From NCBI RefSeq assembly GCF_007559275.1, contig NZ_VMHK01000002.1, forward strand, positions 124,001 through 188,000: a DNA stretch of 64,000 bases. The letters are read 5' to 3'. A program made the position numbers and the translations under genes. This DNA comes from Bifidobacterium apousia. GTDB lineage: Bacteria > Actinomycetota > Actinomycetes > Actinomycetales > Bifidobacteriaceae. Below the pieces are notes generated by a model. The model was not told where the DNA came from, did not search any database, and worked only from the letters and a program-made list of their open reading frames with translations. Numbering within the stretch: the stretch's first letter is position 1; each line of letters begins with the position of its first letter. Shown here piece by piece: positions 55,967 through 64,000 of this stretch.

Positions 55967-57097
55967 ATGGGTATGACCATGCCGAACAATGCAAACGGTC
56001 TAGAGGCACTGACTCGCACAACCACGGACCGAACTCGCTGCGTCAATGCTGAGAACCCTCAGGGTGGCAAGGGCAGGGCAGCTATGACGGCCAGTCAATT
56101 GGGTCCCTCTAGGAAAGGGACTCCCTGTCTCAAAAATATTCCCTCGGGACAGGACGTCATCCTCGCTGACTTGTCCGGTGCGGGAGAGATCCGTCATATC
56201 TGGATGACTGTGACCGATGCCACCTCGCCCACCGGACCCAACGTATTGCGTAATCTGATCTTGGAATGCTACTGGGATGGTGAACAGACACCGTCCGTCA
56301 GCGTCCCCCTTGGCGACTTCTTCTGCTGTGGCCATGCCCAGGCCTGTCGGGTGGAATCCGTTCCCGTGGCAGTCTACCCGCGCCGCGGGTTCAACTGCTT
56401 CTGGCCCATGCCCTTCCATAACGGGGCACGGATCGTCCTGCGCAACCGACACAACGAGCCAATTGAGGCTTTCTTCTACCAAATCGACTATGTGGAAAAG
56501 GACGAGCTGCCCGAGGATGTCATGACCTTCCATGCCCAGTGGCGCCGTCAGCGGGTCACCGAACTAGGCCAGGATTACGTCATCCTGGATGGAGTGCATG
56601 GTCGGGGCTCCTACGTGGGCACCTACCTGGCTCTAACTGCTCTGGAGAGTCGTTGGTGGGGCGAGGGTGAGGTCAAGGTCTACCTGGACGGAGACAAGGA
56701 CTATCCTACCTGGTGCTCCACAGGCAGCGAAGACTACTTCGGCGGTGCCTGGAGCTTTGCCGGGCAGGACCCGGATGGCCGGATGCACGAGGCCACCTAC
56801 AGCGGGGCCTACATGGGCTTCCCCTTCCACTCCAGGCAGTTGGACAACCGCGAATCCCAGTACTGGGATGCCGACACCCCGGTGACTCGGGGGTTCTACC
56901 GTTGGCATATACCCGACCCCATCATTTTTGCCAGTGATATCAAGGTGACCTTGCAACAGATAGGTGTGGATGAGCAGGGATACTTCGAGCGTCAGGACGA
57001 CTTGGCCAGCGTGGCGTATTGGTACCAGCAGGAGCCCCACCAACCCTTCCCGCAAAAGGTGCTGGAGACAGGGGAACGGGATCGTCGGCCTCGTTGA
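55967..57097 (+). CDS. GH172 (DUF2961) glycoside hydrolase
   Basis: GH172 enzymes act on fructofuranose or arabinofuranose linkages; the founding member is the difructose dianhydride I synthase/hydrolase of Bifidobacterium dentium. DUF2961 signatures are visible: IRHIWMTVTDATSP, VPLGDFFCCG, FNCFWPMPFHNGARI, and STGSEDYFGGAW followed by HEATYSGAYMGFPFH. The Glu residues in the last two are candidate catalytic residues. At 376 residues it has no signal peptide, so it is cytoplasmic. ATG 55967 is chosen because the conserved region starts soon after; ATG 55973 and 55979 are possible. Confidence 0.88.
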   Translation: MGMTMPNNANGLEALTRTTTDRTRCVNAENPQGGKGRAAMTASQLGPSRKGTPCLKNIPSGQDVILADLSGAGEIRHIWMTVTDATSPTGPNVLRNLILECYWDGEQTPSVSVPLGDFFCCGHAQACRVESVPVAVYPRRGFNCFWPMPFHNGARIVLRNRHNEPIEAFFYQIDYVEKDELPEDVMTFHAQWRRQRVTELGQDYVILDGVHGRGSYVGTYLALTALESRWWGEGEVKVYLDGDKDYPTWCSTGSEDYFGGAWSFAGQDPDGRMHEATYSGAYMGFPFHSRQLDNRESQYWDADTPVTRGFYRWHIPDPIIFASDIKVTLQQIGVDEQGYFERQDDLASVAYWYQQEPHQPFPQKVLETGERDRRPR

Positions 57098-57469
57098 GGG
57101 ATTCTGATTAAGCCCGATTGTTGGCTTTTCGATTCTGGCATCTGATACAAGCGGGCCTGATGGCTGGGCGCTGCTCCAGGTTGTCTCGGATCGGTCAGGG
57201 TACCCTTGGCCAAGGTTCAGGTCAGCAGGCCCGAAGCTTTAGAGCACAGAGGACGGGGGGGGGGTACGTCCCGAAGATGTCCTGCAGTCAAGAGCGGGCT
57301 GGGGCCGACCTTGCCTCCTGAAACCGTGACCAAGCCCAGCTTATTGGTAGTCTGCATGATCCGCTGGTAGGTTTCCGGAGAGACGGGACGTTTGCCGGAG
57401 AAGGCATAAGATACTGTGCTGACCGAGACCCCGGCCCTTCTGGCGACGTCGCGTATGTCGGACATGGGT
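57098..57469. other. Gap between GH172 and cysS
   Basis: No intact gene is present. It contains the remains of a LacI regulator on the minus strand and a run of ten G residues at 57255-57264. Confidence 0.55.
57217..57465 (-). pseudogene. LacI-family regulator remnant, HTH only
   Basis: The first 44 residues are a clear LacI HTH and hinge start (IRDVARRAGVSVSTVSYAFSGKRPVS). After KLG the sequence no longer resembles the family, and the frame ends at 82 residues, with no sugar-binding domain in any frame nearby. A deletion is more likely than a simple frameshift. It probably once regulated the adjacent GH172 gene. Confidence 0.75.
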
Positions 57470-59047
57470 TCAGCGGCTCAGGTCCCAGGTGCTGCCAGCG
57501 GGTGTGTCCGCCACGGTCACGCCGGCCGCCGTCAGTTGATCTCTGATGGCATCGGCCCGGGCGAAGTCGTGATCCTTTCGCGCCTGATCGCGTTCTTGCA
57601 ACTGTTGGCTTACCAAGGCATTCAGGGTGTCCAAGGCCCTATTGTCGCGGTTGGCTGCGGCTCCATCCCAGTGGGGATCGAGGGGATCAAGGCCGAAGAC
57701 ATCCAGCATGGCTCTGACCTGGAGCAGGGCATTGGTCAGCCAGTTCCGGTCCAGAGTTTCAGAATGGGCATCCATGGCCGCGTTGGCTTGACGGATCAGC
57801 GCATAGAGGGCAGCCATACCGCCTGAGACGTTGATGTCGTCATTCATGGCCTGCACGAAGTCTTCTGGCAGATCATCCGCACTCAGCTCCGTCACGCAGG
57901 CGCGCTCGGGCTGCGCTCCAAGGATCCGACCGGCCCGGTCCACAAAGTTGCTGATGCGCTCGTAGGCGCCCTCGGCCTCCTGCAGGGACTGGTCGGACCA
58001 CTCCAGCATGGACCGGTACTGCACCGACACCAGGGCATAGCGCACCACCCAGGCCGGATGCTGCGACAATACCTGGTCCACGGACAATCCGTTGCCCAGG
58101 GACTTGCTCATCTTCTCGCCCTTCTGGGTCACCCAGGCCGTGTGCATCCATCGGTGGGCGAACCCCCAGCCGGCCGCGTGCGACTGGGCCATCTCGTTCT
58201 CGTGGTGGGGGAATCGCAGATCCAGTCCGCCTCCGTGGATGTCGAACTCCGCGCCCAGATAGCGGTGACTCATGGCTGAGCATTCCAGATGCCAGCCCGG
58301 CCGACCTGTGCCGAAGGGTGTTTGCCAACGAGCTGTGGGCGGATCGGTGGGCTTGGGTGCCTTCCATAGGGCGAAGTCGCGGGGGTCTCGCTTGCCGGGC
58401 TCCTCATCGGCGTCGGCAGCCTGCTCATCGGTGTCGATGCTGGGCCCTAGCCGGTCGTTGGCGGCGGCCTGCTCGTCAGCGGGCTGGGTGCCGGTCTGCT
58501 GGTGGGTCAGGGCACCATACTCAGGCCAGGAGGCCACGTCGAAGTAGACGTTGCCTGATGGACGGCCCTGTTCGTCAGGCACTACATAGGCATGGCCGCG
58601 GTCGATGATGCGCTGGATCAGGTCGATCATCTCGGGGATGTGCCCGGTGGCTCGAGGCTCGTAGGTGGGTGGCAGGACTCCCATGGTCTCATAGGCATGG
58701 GTGAATTCGCGCTCGTAAATGTAGGCCCGCTCCCACCAGCGCTGGCCGTTGGCCGCCGCCTTGGTCAGGATCTTGTCGTCGATGTCCGTCACATTGCGGA
58801 TCAGGGTCACCTGGTAGCCCAGCCTGAGCAGCCAGCGCCTGATCACGTCGAAGGCCAGCGTGGTTCTGATGTGGCCCAGGTGGGGCGAGCTCTGCACCGT
58901 AGCCCCGCACACGTAGATGCCAACCTTGCCCGGTTCGATGGGTCGGAAGGGGCTCACCTGGTGATCAGCCGTGTCGTACAGACGCAGACCAGCTGCGGCG
59001 AGGCTGACTGAAGCCTTGGAATCATGCGGTTGCGAACTCGTATCCAT
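57470..59047 (-). CDS. cysS: Cysteine--tRNA ligase
   Basis: This class I synthetase has the HIGH motif PHLGHIRTTL, zinc-ligand Cys in VCGATV and the KMSKS motif in GEKMSKSLGN. An acidic low-complexity stretch at residues about 185-217 (ADEQAAANDRLGPS) lies before KRDPRDFALWK and is longer than usual. The start ATG 59047 (MDTSSQPHD) follows AAGGAT closely. Further in-frame upstream sequence is not conserved and overlaps the divergent gene. Confidence 0.94.
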   Translation of the reverse strand: MDTSSQPHDSKASVSLAAAGLRLYDTADHQVSPFRPIEPGKVGIYVCGATVQSSPHLGHIRTTLAFDVIRRWLLRLGYQVTLIRNVTDIDDKILTKAAANGQRWWERAYIYEREFTHAYETMGVLPPTYEPRATGHIPEMIDLIQRIIDRGHAYVVPDEQGRPSGNVYFDVASWPEYGALTHQQTGTQPADEQAAANDRLGPSIDTDEQAADADEEPGKRDPRDFALWKAPKPTDPPTARWQTPFGTGRPGWHLECSAMSHRYLGAEFDIHGGGLDLRFPHHENEMAQSHAAGWGFAHRWMHTAWVTQKGEKMSKSLGNGLSVDQVLSQHPAWVVRYALVSVQYRSMLEWSDQSLQEAEGAYERISNFVDRAGRILGAQPERACVTELSADDLPEDFVQAMNDDINVSGGMAALYALIRQANAAMDAHSETLDRNWLTNALLQVRAMLDVFGLDPLDPHWDGAAANRDNRALDTLNALVSQQLQERDQARKDHDFARADAIRDQLTAAGVTVADTPAGSTWDLSR

Positions 59048-59138
59048 ATCCTTGAGCCTACCAAGGCTTGCTGACCGTCCAAGAGGAAATGCCGAGCCTG
59101 CAGACCCGGTCCGGCGGCATGTGTGCAAGAATGGAATC

Positions 59139-59864
59139 ATGGCGAAACCAAGGGTGCTGATAGTCCAGCATGTGGATTGGGAGAAGCCGGGTCGCATTCT
59201 CGACAACCTCCAGGAGTGCGGGCTGGACACCGAGATCACCAATATCGTGGACGAGAAGAAGCCCAAGCTGCCGCGCTCGCGTGAGTTGGCGGGACTGGTC
59301 ATCATGGGCGGGCCCATGTCGGCTGACGATTACGCGCATCACCCTGGACTCAAGGCTGAGACCAAGCTGGCCAAGGCGGCAATGGCTGCCAACAAGCCCA
59401 TTCTGGGGATTTGCCTGGGTCATCAGATTCTGGCGCGGGCCCTGGGCGGCACCCTGATGCGGGACCAGGAGCCCGAATACGGCATGGGGCCCATCCGGTG
59501 GGTGGGGCAGGACGACGACGTGGCCATGTGGAGCAAGAACACAGATGTGCTGCACTGGCACGCCGACCAGGTCACCCTCCCGCCGGGGGCCAAGCTCCTG
59601 GCCCGCTCCCAGGCAACCAAGGTTCAGGCTTTTCGGCTTGGATCAGCCTTGGGCCTGCAGTTCCACCTGGAGGTGACGGCGCCCATTTTCGAGGAGTGGA
59701 TGCAGGTGCCGAGCATGGTCGGCACGATGAAGAAGTCCAAGATCGCTAAAATGCGCGACGATTTTATGAAAGGGATGCCGCAGATGCAGCCCCTGGCCGA
59801 TGCCATCTTTTCTGCCTTTGCGGCCAGGTGCTCAACCCAGGCCGCCCAGCTGGCCGCTGCCTGA
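59139..59864 (+). CDS. Class I glutamine amidotransferase-like protein
   Basis: The nucleophile elbow GICLGHQILARALGG and the catalytic His-Glu in LQFHLEVT define a class I glutamine amidotransferase domain. It stands alone at 241 residues, like GMP-synthase-like amidotransferases that act on unknown partners or hydrolyse gamma-glutamyl bonds. It is divergent from cysS and ends two bases from the convergent ABC-F gene. Confidence 0.88.
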   Translation: MAKPRVLIVQHVDWEKPGRILDNLQECGLDTEITNIVDEKKPKLPRSRELAGLVIMGGPMSADDYAHHPGLKAETKLAKAAMAANKPILGICLGHQILARALGGTLMRDQEPEYGMGPIRWVGQDDDVAMWSKNTDVLHWHADQVTLPPGAKLLARSQATKVQAFRLGSALGLQFHLEVTAPIFEEWMQVPSMVGTMKKSKIAKMRDDFMKGMPQMQPLADAIFSAFAARCSTQAAQLAAA

Positions 59865-59866
59865 GG

Positions 59867-61813
59867 CTACTCCAGCTCCTCCCCGATGGTCAGCCACTCC
59901 TCCTCAAGCTGGTCCGACTGCTCGGTCAGATCCTTGAGTTTGCTGTTGAGCTCGTTGAGACCCTGATAGTCGCTGGGGTCATGCTCAGCCATCTGTCGTT
60001 CAAGATCCTTGCGTTGATCAGCCAGTTTGGCCAGCTTGCGCTCGATGGCAGAGGCCTGCTTGCTCAGATTTCGCTTGGCAACACGTTCGGCCTTGGCCTG
60101 GTTGTGATTCCCGGTCTCCTTGGCTGATGCCTGATCCGGTGCATCAGCAGCTTCCCGGTCGGCCGACTCGACCATGTCCAGGTAGTCCTGGACACCGCCG
60201 GGCAGGTGAACCACCTTGCCGTTGATCAGCGCGAACTGCTGGTCGGTCACCCGCTCCAGCAGGTAGCGGTCGTGGGAGACCACGATCAGAGTGCCCGGCC
60301 ATGAATCCAGCATGTCTTCCATGACGGCCAGCATGTCGGTATCCAGGTCGTTGCCTGGCTCGTCCATGACCAGCACGTTGGGCTCGTTCAGCAGGATGAG
60401 CAGGAGCTGCATGCGGCGCTTCTGTCCGCCAGAGAGGTCGCCGATCCTGGTCATCAGCTGGGAGCTTTCAAAGCCCAAGCGCTCCATCAGTTGGCTCGGG
60501 GACACCTCCTTGCCCTCCACCAGATAGGTGGGCTTGTAGCGGCTAAGGACCTCTTTGATCCGATAGCGGCCCAGCTTCTCCAGTTCATCCAGACGCTGGG
60601 TCAGCACCGCGAAGCGGACCGTCTTGCCCACCTTGACGTGTCCTGCTGTGGGAGCCACGCTGCCGTCAATCAGACCCAGCAGAGTGGACTTGCCAGCTCC
60701 GTTGGCGCCTACGATGCCAAACCGGTCGCCAGGGCCGATCAGCCAGGTCACATCGTCCAGGACTTTGTGTCCGCTGATGGTCAGGGTGTCGGCCGCTGCA
60801 GTGCCCGGACGGTCCTTGCCGGGATCGGCGGCCACGGTCACCGAGCCCATCAGAGGCCGTTCGGCATGGGGGGAGGGGACCCGGTCGTTCTGGTTTCCGT
60901 CGGCATCAGAGTCGGCCCCTGGATAGATCTTGGTCACGTCGACCAGGTCCACCACCTGCTTGCCCAGGCGGGAGGTGGCCATCCGCTTAAGCTCCAGGCT
61001 GTTGCGCATGGGTGGCACGTCGGCGATCAGCTCCTGCGCGGCCTTGACATGGAACTTCTGCTTGGTCGAGCGGGCCCGGGCGCCTCGGGTCAGCCAGGCC
61101 AGTTCCTTGCGGGCCAGGTTGCGGCGCTTGGTCTCGGCCAGATCAGCCTGGCGCTCGCGTTCCACCCGCTGGAGCATGTAGGCGCTGTAGCCGCCCTCGA
61201 AGGGGTCGATGGTTCCGTCATGCACCTCCCACATGGAGGTGCAGACTTCGTCCAGGAACCAGCGGTCGTGGGTGACCAGCAGGAGGGCTCCGGAATTCTT
61301 GGCCCAGCGGTTCTTCAGATGCTCGGCCAGCCAGTGTATGGTGAGCAGATCCAGATGATTGGTCGGCTCATCCAGGGCCAGGATGTCCCAATCCTGAAGC
61401 AGCAGCCGGGCCAGATCCACCCTGCGGCGCTGACCGCCTGACAGGGTGCCCACCTTGGCCTCCAGCTCCATGCCCCCCAGAAGGGACTCGACGATCTCGC
61501 GGGATCTGGGGTCGGCAGCCCATTCGTAGTCTTGTCGATTCTCCAGGGCCGCCTTGCGGACCGTGTCCTCGTCCTTCAGGGGATCACGTTGGTCCAACAT
61601 GCCAAAGGTGAGTCCATTGCGCATGGTCACCCGGCCCTGGTCAGGTTCCTGGCTGCCTTTCAGCAGGTGCAGCAGGGTGGACTTGCCGTCGCCGTTTCGG
61701 CCCACGATGCCGATCCGATCACCCTCGAAGATGCCCTGCGTCACATCCGTAAAGATGGTTTTGGTGGCGAAGGATAGAGCGACGTGTTCCAGACCGAGAT
61801 CATAGATGGGCAT
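59867..61813 (-). CDS. ABC-F ATPase (Uup-like)
   Basis: Two ATPase domains in one chain (Walker A GRNGDGKST and GANGAGKST; signatures LSGGQRRR and LSGGQKRR) and no membrane helices define ABC-F, ribosome-associated proteins that relieve stalled translation or DNA-related roles (Uup). The second half ends in a charged coiled coil (LSKQASAIERKLAKLADQRKDLE). A low-complexity insert lies between the domains (DSDADGNQNDRVPSP). The start is ATG 61813. Confidence 0.93.
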   Translation of the reverse strand: MPIYDLGLEHVALSFATKTIFTDVTQGIFEGDRIGIVGRNGDGKSTLLHLLKGSQEPDQGRVTMRNGLTFGMLDQRDPLKDEDTVRKAALENRQDYEWAADPRSREIVESLLGGMELEAKVGTLSGGQRRRVDLARLLLQDWDILALDEPTNHLDLLTIHWLAEHLKNRWAKNSGALLLVTHDRWFLDEVCTSMWEVHDGTIDPFEGGYSAYMLQRVERERQADLAETKRRNLARKELAWLTRGARARSTKQKFHVKAAQELIADVPPMRNSLELKRMATSRLGKQVVDLVDVTKIYPGADSDADGNQNDRVPSPHAERPLMGSVTVAADPGKDRPGTAAADTLTISGHKVLDDVTWLIGPGDRFGIVGANGAGKSTLLGLIDGSVAPTAGHVKVGKTVRFAVLTQRLDELEKLGRYRIKEVLSRYKPTYLVEGKEVSPSQLMERLGFESSQLMTRIGDLSGGQKRRMQLLLILLNEPNVLVMDEPGNDLDTDMLAVMEDMLDSWPGTLIVVSHDRYLLERVTDQQFALINGKVVHLPGGVQDYLDMVESADREAADAPDQASAKETGNHNQAKAERVAKRNLSKQASAIERKLAKLADQRKDLERQMAEHDPSDYQGLNELNSKLKDLTEQSDQLEEEWLTIGEELE

Positions 61814-61876
61814 GATTCCCCAATCTACCGCCAACCTTGGATGGAATGAGCTGTGGGCTTTCCAGAGGGAGGGGGT

Positions 61877-62536
61877 TTATTGGTCCTGGTCGTTCTCCTG
61901 GTCACGTTGACGAATTCTGTCCAGGTAACCGGTTCCGTCCGCATCGGTGATAGGTCGCAGGACGGTGCAGGGGTTGCCGACCGCAACTACCTGATCCGGT
62001 ATGTCATGGGTGACGACAGACCCCGCTCCGATGACGGCCCCACGGCCAATCCGCACTCCTCCCAGGACGACCACGTGGCCACCCAGCCAGGCACCCTGGC
62101 AGATTTCGATGGGTCGGGCCTGGCAGGCGCCAGCCTTCCGTTCCTCATAGTCCAGGGCATGGTTGGTGCAGAAGAGCCCTGCGCCGGGGCCTATCCACAC
62201 GTTCCTGCCTATGGTGATCGGAGCGTTGTCCAGCATGACGGCTCCATAATTGATCAGCGTCTGGCTGCCAATTCGTATGTTGCAACCGACTTCGCATCTG
62301 AAGTCGGGATTGATGACGACATCCTGCTCTACCCGGCCCAGCAGGTCTTCCAGAATCCGTCGGCGTTCCTGCTTCTGTCCGGGGCCGGTCCTGTTGTATT
62401 CAAGGAAGAGATTCTCGGCCCGTTCCCTTTGGCGATCGATGTCGGGATGGGTGTCCTGATAGACCTGGCCGGATACCATCCGCTCCCATTCGATTCGGCC
62501 GGTCCGGCTCATTCCCGCCGTCACATCGTCAGTCAT
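61877..62536 (-). CDS. Sugar O-acetyltransferase, hexapeptide type
   Basis: This 219-residue Maa/LacA-like acetyltransferase has the mac N-terminus (WERMVSGQVYQDTHPDI) and hexapeptide repeats to the end (IGRGAVIGAGSVVTHDIPDQVVAVGNP). The catalytic His is in CTNHALD. It is a paralogue in type of the protein at about 32.2-32.9 kb. ATG 62536 is better spaced from GGAAGG than GTG 62542. Confidence 0.9.
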   Translation of the reverse strand: MTDDVTAGMSRTGRIEWERMVSGQVYQDTHPDIDRQRERAENLFLEYNRTGPGQKQERRRILEDLLGRVEQDVVINPDFRCEVGCNIRIGSQTLINYGAVMLDNAPITIGRNVWIGPGAGLFCTNHALDYEERKAGACQARPIEICQGAWLGGHVVVLGGVRIGRGAVIGAGSVVTHDIPDQVVAVGNPCTVLRPITDADGTGYLDRIRQRDQENDQDQ

Positions 62537-62566
62537 GCGCACCGCCTTCCAGGATAACGGGTTGAG

Positions 62567-63121
62567 TCAGCGGTCGGTGATCTGGGAGCCCAGCACCTTC
62601 TCGCTCAGGGCCCGGGGTCCCCGAGTCACGGCCACGGCGCCCGACCTGACCAGCTCGATGATGCCGAAGGGCTGCAGCAACCGCAGCAGGGCTTCCAACT
62701 TGCCTTCGGCCCCGGTGGCTTCGATGGTCAGGGACTCGGGGTGGACGTCGACTACGCGTACGCGGAAGAGTTTGACGATCTCCAGCACGTCGGAGCGGTT
62801 GCGTTCGTTGGCTTTGACCTTGATCATGACCAGTTCGCGTTCCACGGCCTCGTCGCCCTTGAGTTCGACGATCTTGAGGACATGCAGGAGCTTGTTGAGC
62901 TGCTTGATGATCTGTTCCAGAGGGACGGCTTCCACATCTGCTGTGACCGTGATCCGGGAGATGTCGTCTCGCTCAGTGGACGAGACGGACAGGGAGTTGA
63001 TGTTGAAGGCGCGCCGGGCGAACAGGCCGGCCACCCTTGCCAGGACGCCGGGGCGGTTCTCGACCAGAACGGAAAGGGTGTGCCGTTCGGAACCGGGCTT
63101 GGATGCTGGATAATTGGCCAT
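62567..63121 (-). CDS. ilvN: Acetolactate synthase small (regulatory) subunit
   Basis: The ACT domain (HTLSVLVENRPGVLARVAGLFARRAFNI region) makes acetolactate synthase sensitive to valine. Length is 184 residues, the longer form with a C-terminal domain. It follows ilvB by 14 bases on the same strand, the standard ilvBN operon of branched-chain amino acid synthesis. Confidence 0.96.
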   Translation of the reverse strand: MANYPASKPGSERHTLSVLVENRPGVLARVAGLFARRAFNINSLSVSSTERDDISRITVTADVEAVPLEQIIKQLNKLLHVLKIVELKGDEAVERELVMIKVKANERNRSDVLEIVKLFRVRVVDVHPESLTIEATGAEGKLEALLRLLQPFGIIELVRSGAVAVTRGPRALSEKVLGSQITDR

Positions 63122-63135
63122 GTGGTGCCCCTTTC

Positions 63136-64000
63136 CTACTTGTTCATGCGACCGGCGGCGTCGCTGGCCATGGCTGCCCGATCGGCTCCGGTCTGCTCAT
63201 GCGGCTCGGGCTGCTCCTGCTCAGGACGGATGCCGGCCAGGGGCTGCACGCCCGGCTTGTAGATGATGGTGTCGTTGGAGGCGCCTGCCGGGACCATGGG
63301 CCATACCATGGCATCCTTCCAGACGCGGAAGTCGATCAGGACCGGTCGGTCGGTCACTGCGTTGGCCTTATCGATGGCCTCCAGGGCCTGTTCCTGGGTA
63401 AAAGCCCGCAGTCCCAGGCAGCCATAGGCCTCGGCCAGTTTGACGAAGTCGGGGATGCCGTTGCCGTCTGTGGGCTTGGCGCCGCCGTCCTCCAGGTTGG
63501 TCTGGGAGTAGTGGCTGCCGTAGAAGAGGGTCTGCCACTGACGGACCATGCCGTAGACCGAGTTGTTGAGTATGGCGATGCGGATGGGCAGTCCCGCCTG
63601 CCCGGCCGTGGCCAGCTCCTCGGAGGTCATCTGGAAGGAGCCGTCCCCGTCAATCAGCCAGACGGGCCGCGGATCCTCCTCTTCCCTGGTGCCGATGGCT
63701 GTTCCTATCGCGGCGGGCAGGCCGTAGCCCATGGTCCCCAGCCCGCAGGAGGAGACCCAGGAGCGGGTGCGTTCGAAGTCGATGAACTGGCTGGCCCACA
63801 TCTGGTGCTGGCCCACGCCGGATACCCAGATAGTATCCGGATCGGCCTTGTTGCTCAGGGTCTGGACCACCCACTGGGGGGCCAGGGTGCCGTCCGGGCT
63901 GGGCTCAAAGGTGGTGGGGTAGTCGTGCCGCCAGCCGTCGATCAGCCGCCACCAGGGCTTGAGGTCGGGCTTGCCCCAGGTGCGTTGGGCCGCCTTGAGC
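63136..64000 (-). CDS. ilvB: Acetolactate synthase large subunit, 5' end outside window
   Basis: Only the C-terminal portion is in the window; the frame is open to the right edge (KAAQRTWGKPDLKPWW and onward). The thiamine-diphosphate motif GDGSFQMTSEELATAG...NNSVYGMVRQWQ is clear. The enzyme condenses pyruvate to acetolactate. A polar tail with Glu/Pro repeats ends the protein. Confidence 0.96.
   Translation of the reverse strand, partial: LKAAQRTWGKPDLKPWWRLIDGWRHDYPTTFEPSPDGTLAPQWVVQTLSNKADPDTIWVSGVGQHQMWASQFIDFERTRSWVSSCGLGTMGYGLPAAIGTAIGTREEEDPRPVWLIDGDGSFQMTSEELATAGQAGLPIRIAILNNSVYGMVRQWQTLFYGSHYSQTNLEDGGAKPTDGNGIPDFVKLAEAYGCLGLRAFTQEQALEAIDKANAVTDRPVLIDFRVWKDAMVWPMVPAGASNDTIIYKPGVQPLAGIRPEQEQPEPHEQTGADRAAMASDAAGRMNK

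Noticed and set aside
57255-57264. Poly-G tract as the cause of the LacI frame loss
   Set aside because: Similarity to LacI is already lost after residue 44, before the tract is reached, so slippage here would not restore the protein.

Overview
The window is a chromosomal segment of a high-GC Gram-positive bacterium. The gene content and protein style fit Bifidobacterium: anaerobic NrdD/NrdG, leuCD beside an IclR regulator, the rpsP-KH-rimM group with an Ala/Lys/Glu-rich S16 tail, sugar-oriented MFS/GH genes with LacI control, and a GH172 (DUF2961) enzyme. The complete cytochrome bd set plus type II NADH dehydrogenase points to the oxygen-tolerant, insect-gut type of bifidobacterium (B. asteroides-like). 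The genus call is inference from gene content; no database was searched. I see no prophage, insertion sequence, CRISPR array or rRNA.

Layout. 1-4.4 kb: the end of a metallo-beta-lactamase-fold hydrolase, then nrdDG behind two NrdR-like boxes. 4.4-6.3 kb: gltX, tRNA-Glu, tRNA-Gln and a terminator. 6.5-15.9 kb: a respiratory block of ndh, a small translationally coupled ORF, cydB, cydD, cydC and cydA, then a convergent polyprenyl diphosphate synthase that could make a quinone tail. 16-20.7 kb: a metallophosphoesterase, an IclR regulator and leuCD. 20.8-25.6 kb: three tandem CPBP membrane-protease paralogues; the middle one has lost its catalytic motifs and gained a disordered N-terminus of about 500 residues. 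25.7-30.6 kb: murA, plsC, gpsA and ddl (envelope and lipid). 30.6-35 kb: mscS with a coupled GNAT gene, an acetyltransferase, an ABC ATPase without a permease, and a divergent HTH-membrane regulator around an 11-bp phased repeat array. 35-41.2 kb: rpmB, recG, rsmD, trmD and an MFS exporter. 41.2-45.6 kb: a YdcF-like protein and a tightly coupled lutABC lactate-oxidation operon.

45.7-52.2 kb: rimM-KH-rpsP, then an alpha-glucosidase/MFS pair with a divergent LacI repressor and a clear operator. 52.2-64 kb: an EEP-domain protein, ffh, about 1.1 kb with a strong operator-bearing promoter but no recognisable gene, GH172, a LacI remnant, cysS, a glutamine amidotransferase, an ABC-F ATPase, an acetyltransferase, ilvN and the end of ilvB.

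Functionally, ndh, cydABCD, the prenyl synthase and lutABC together suggest electron flow from NADH, and possibly lactate, to oxygen. The best candidates for undescribed biology are the 76-aa ORF coupled to cydB, the CPBP pseudoprotease trio, the 11-bp repeat operator and the GH172 upstream region.
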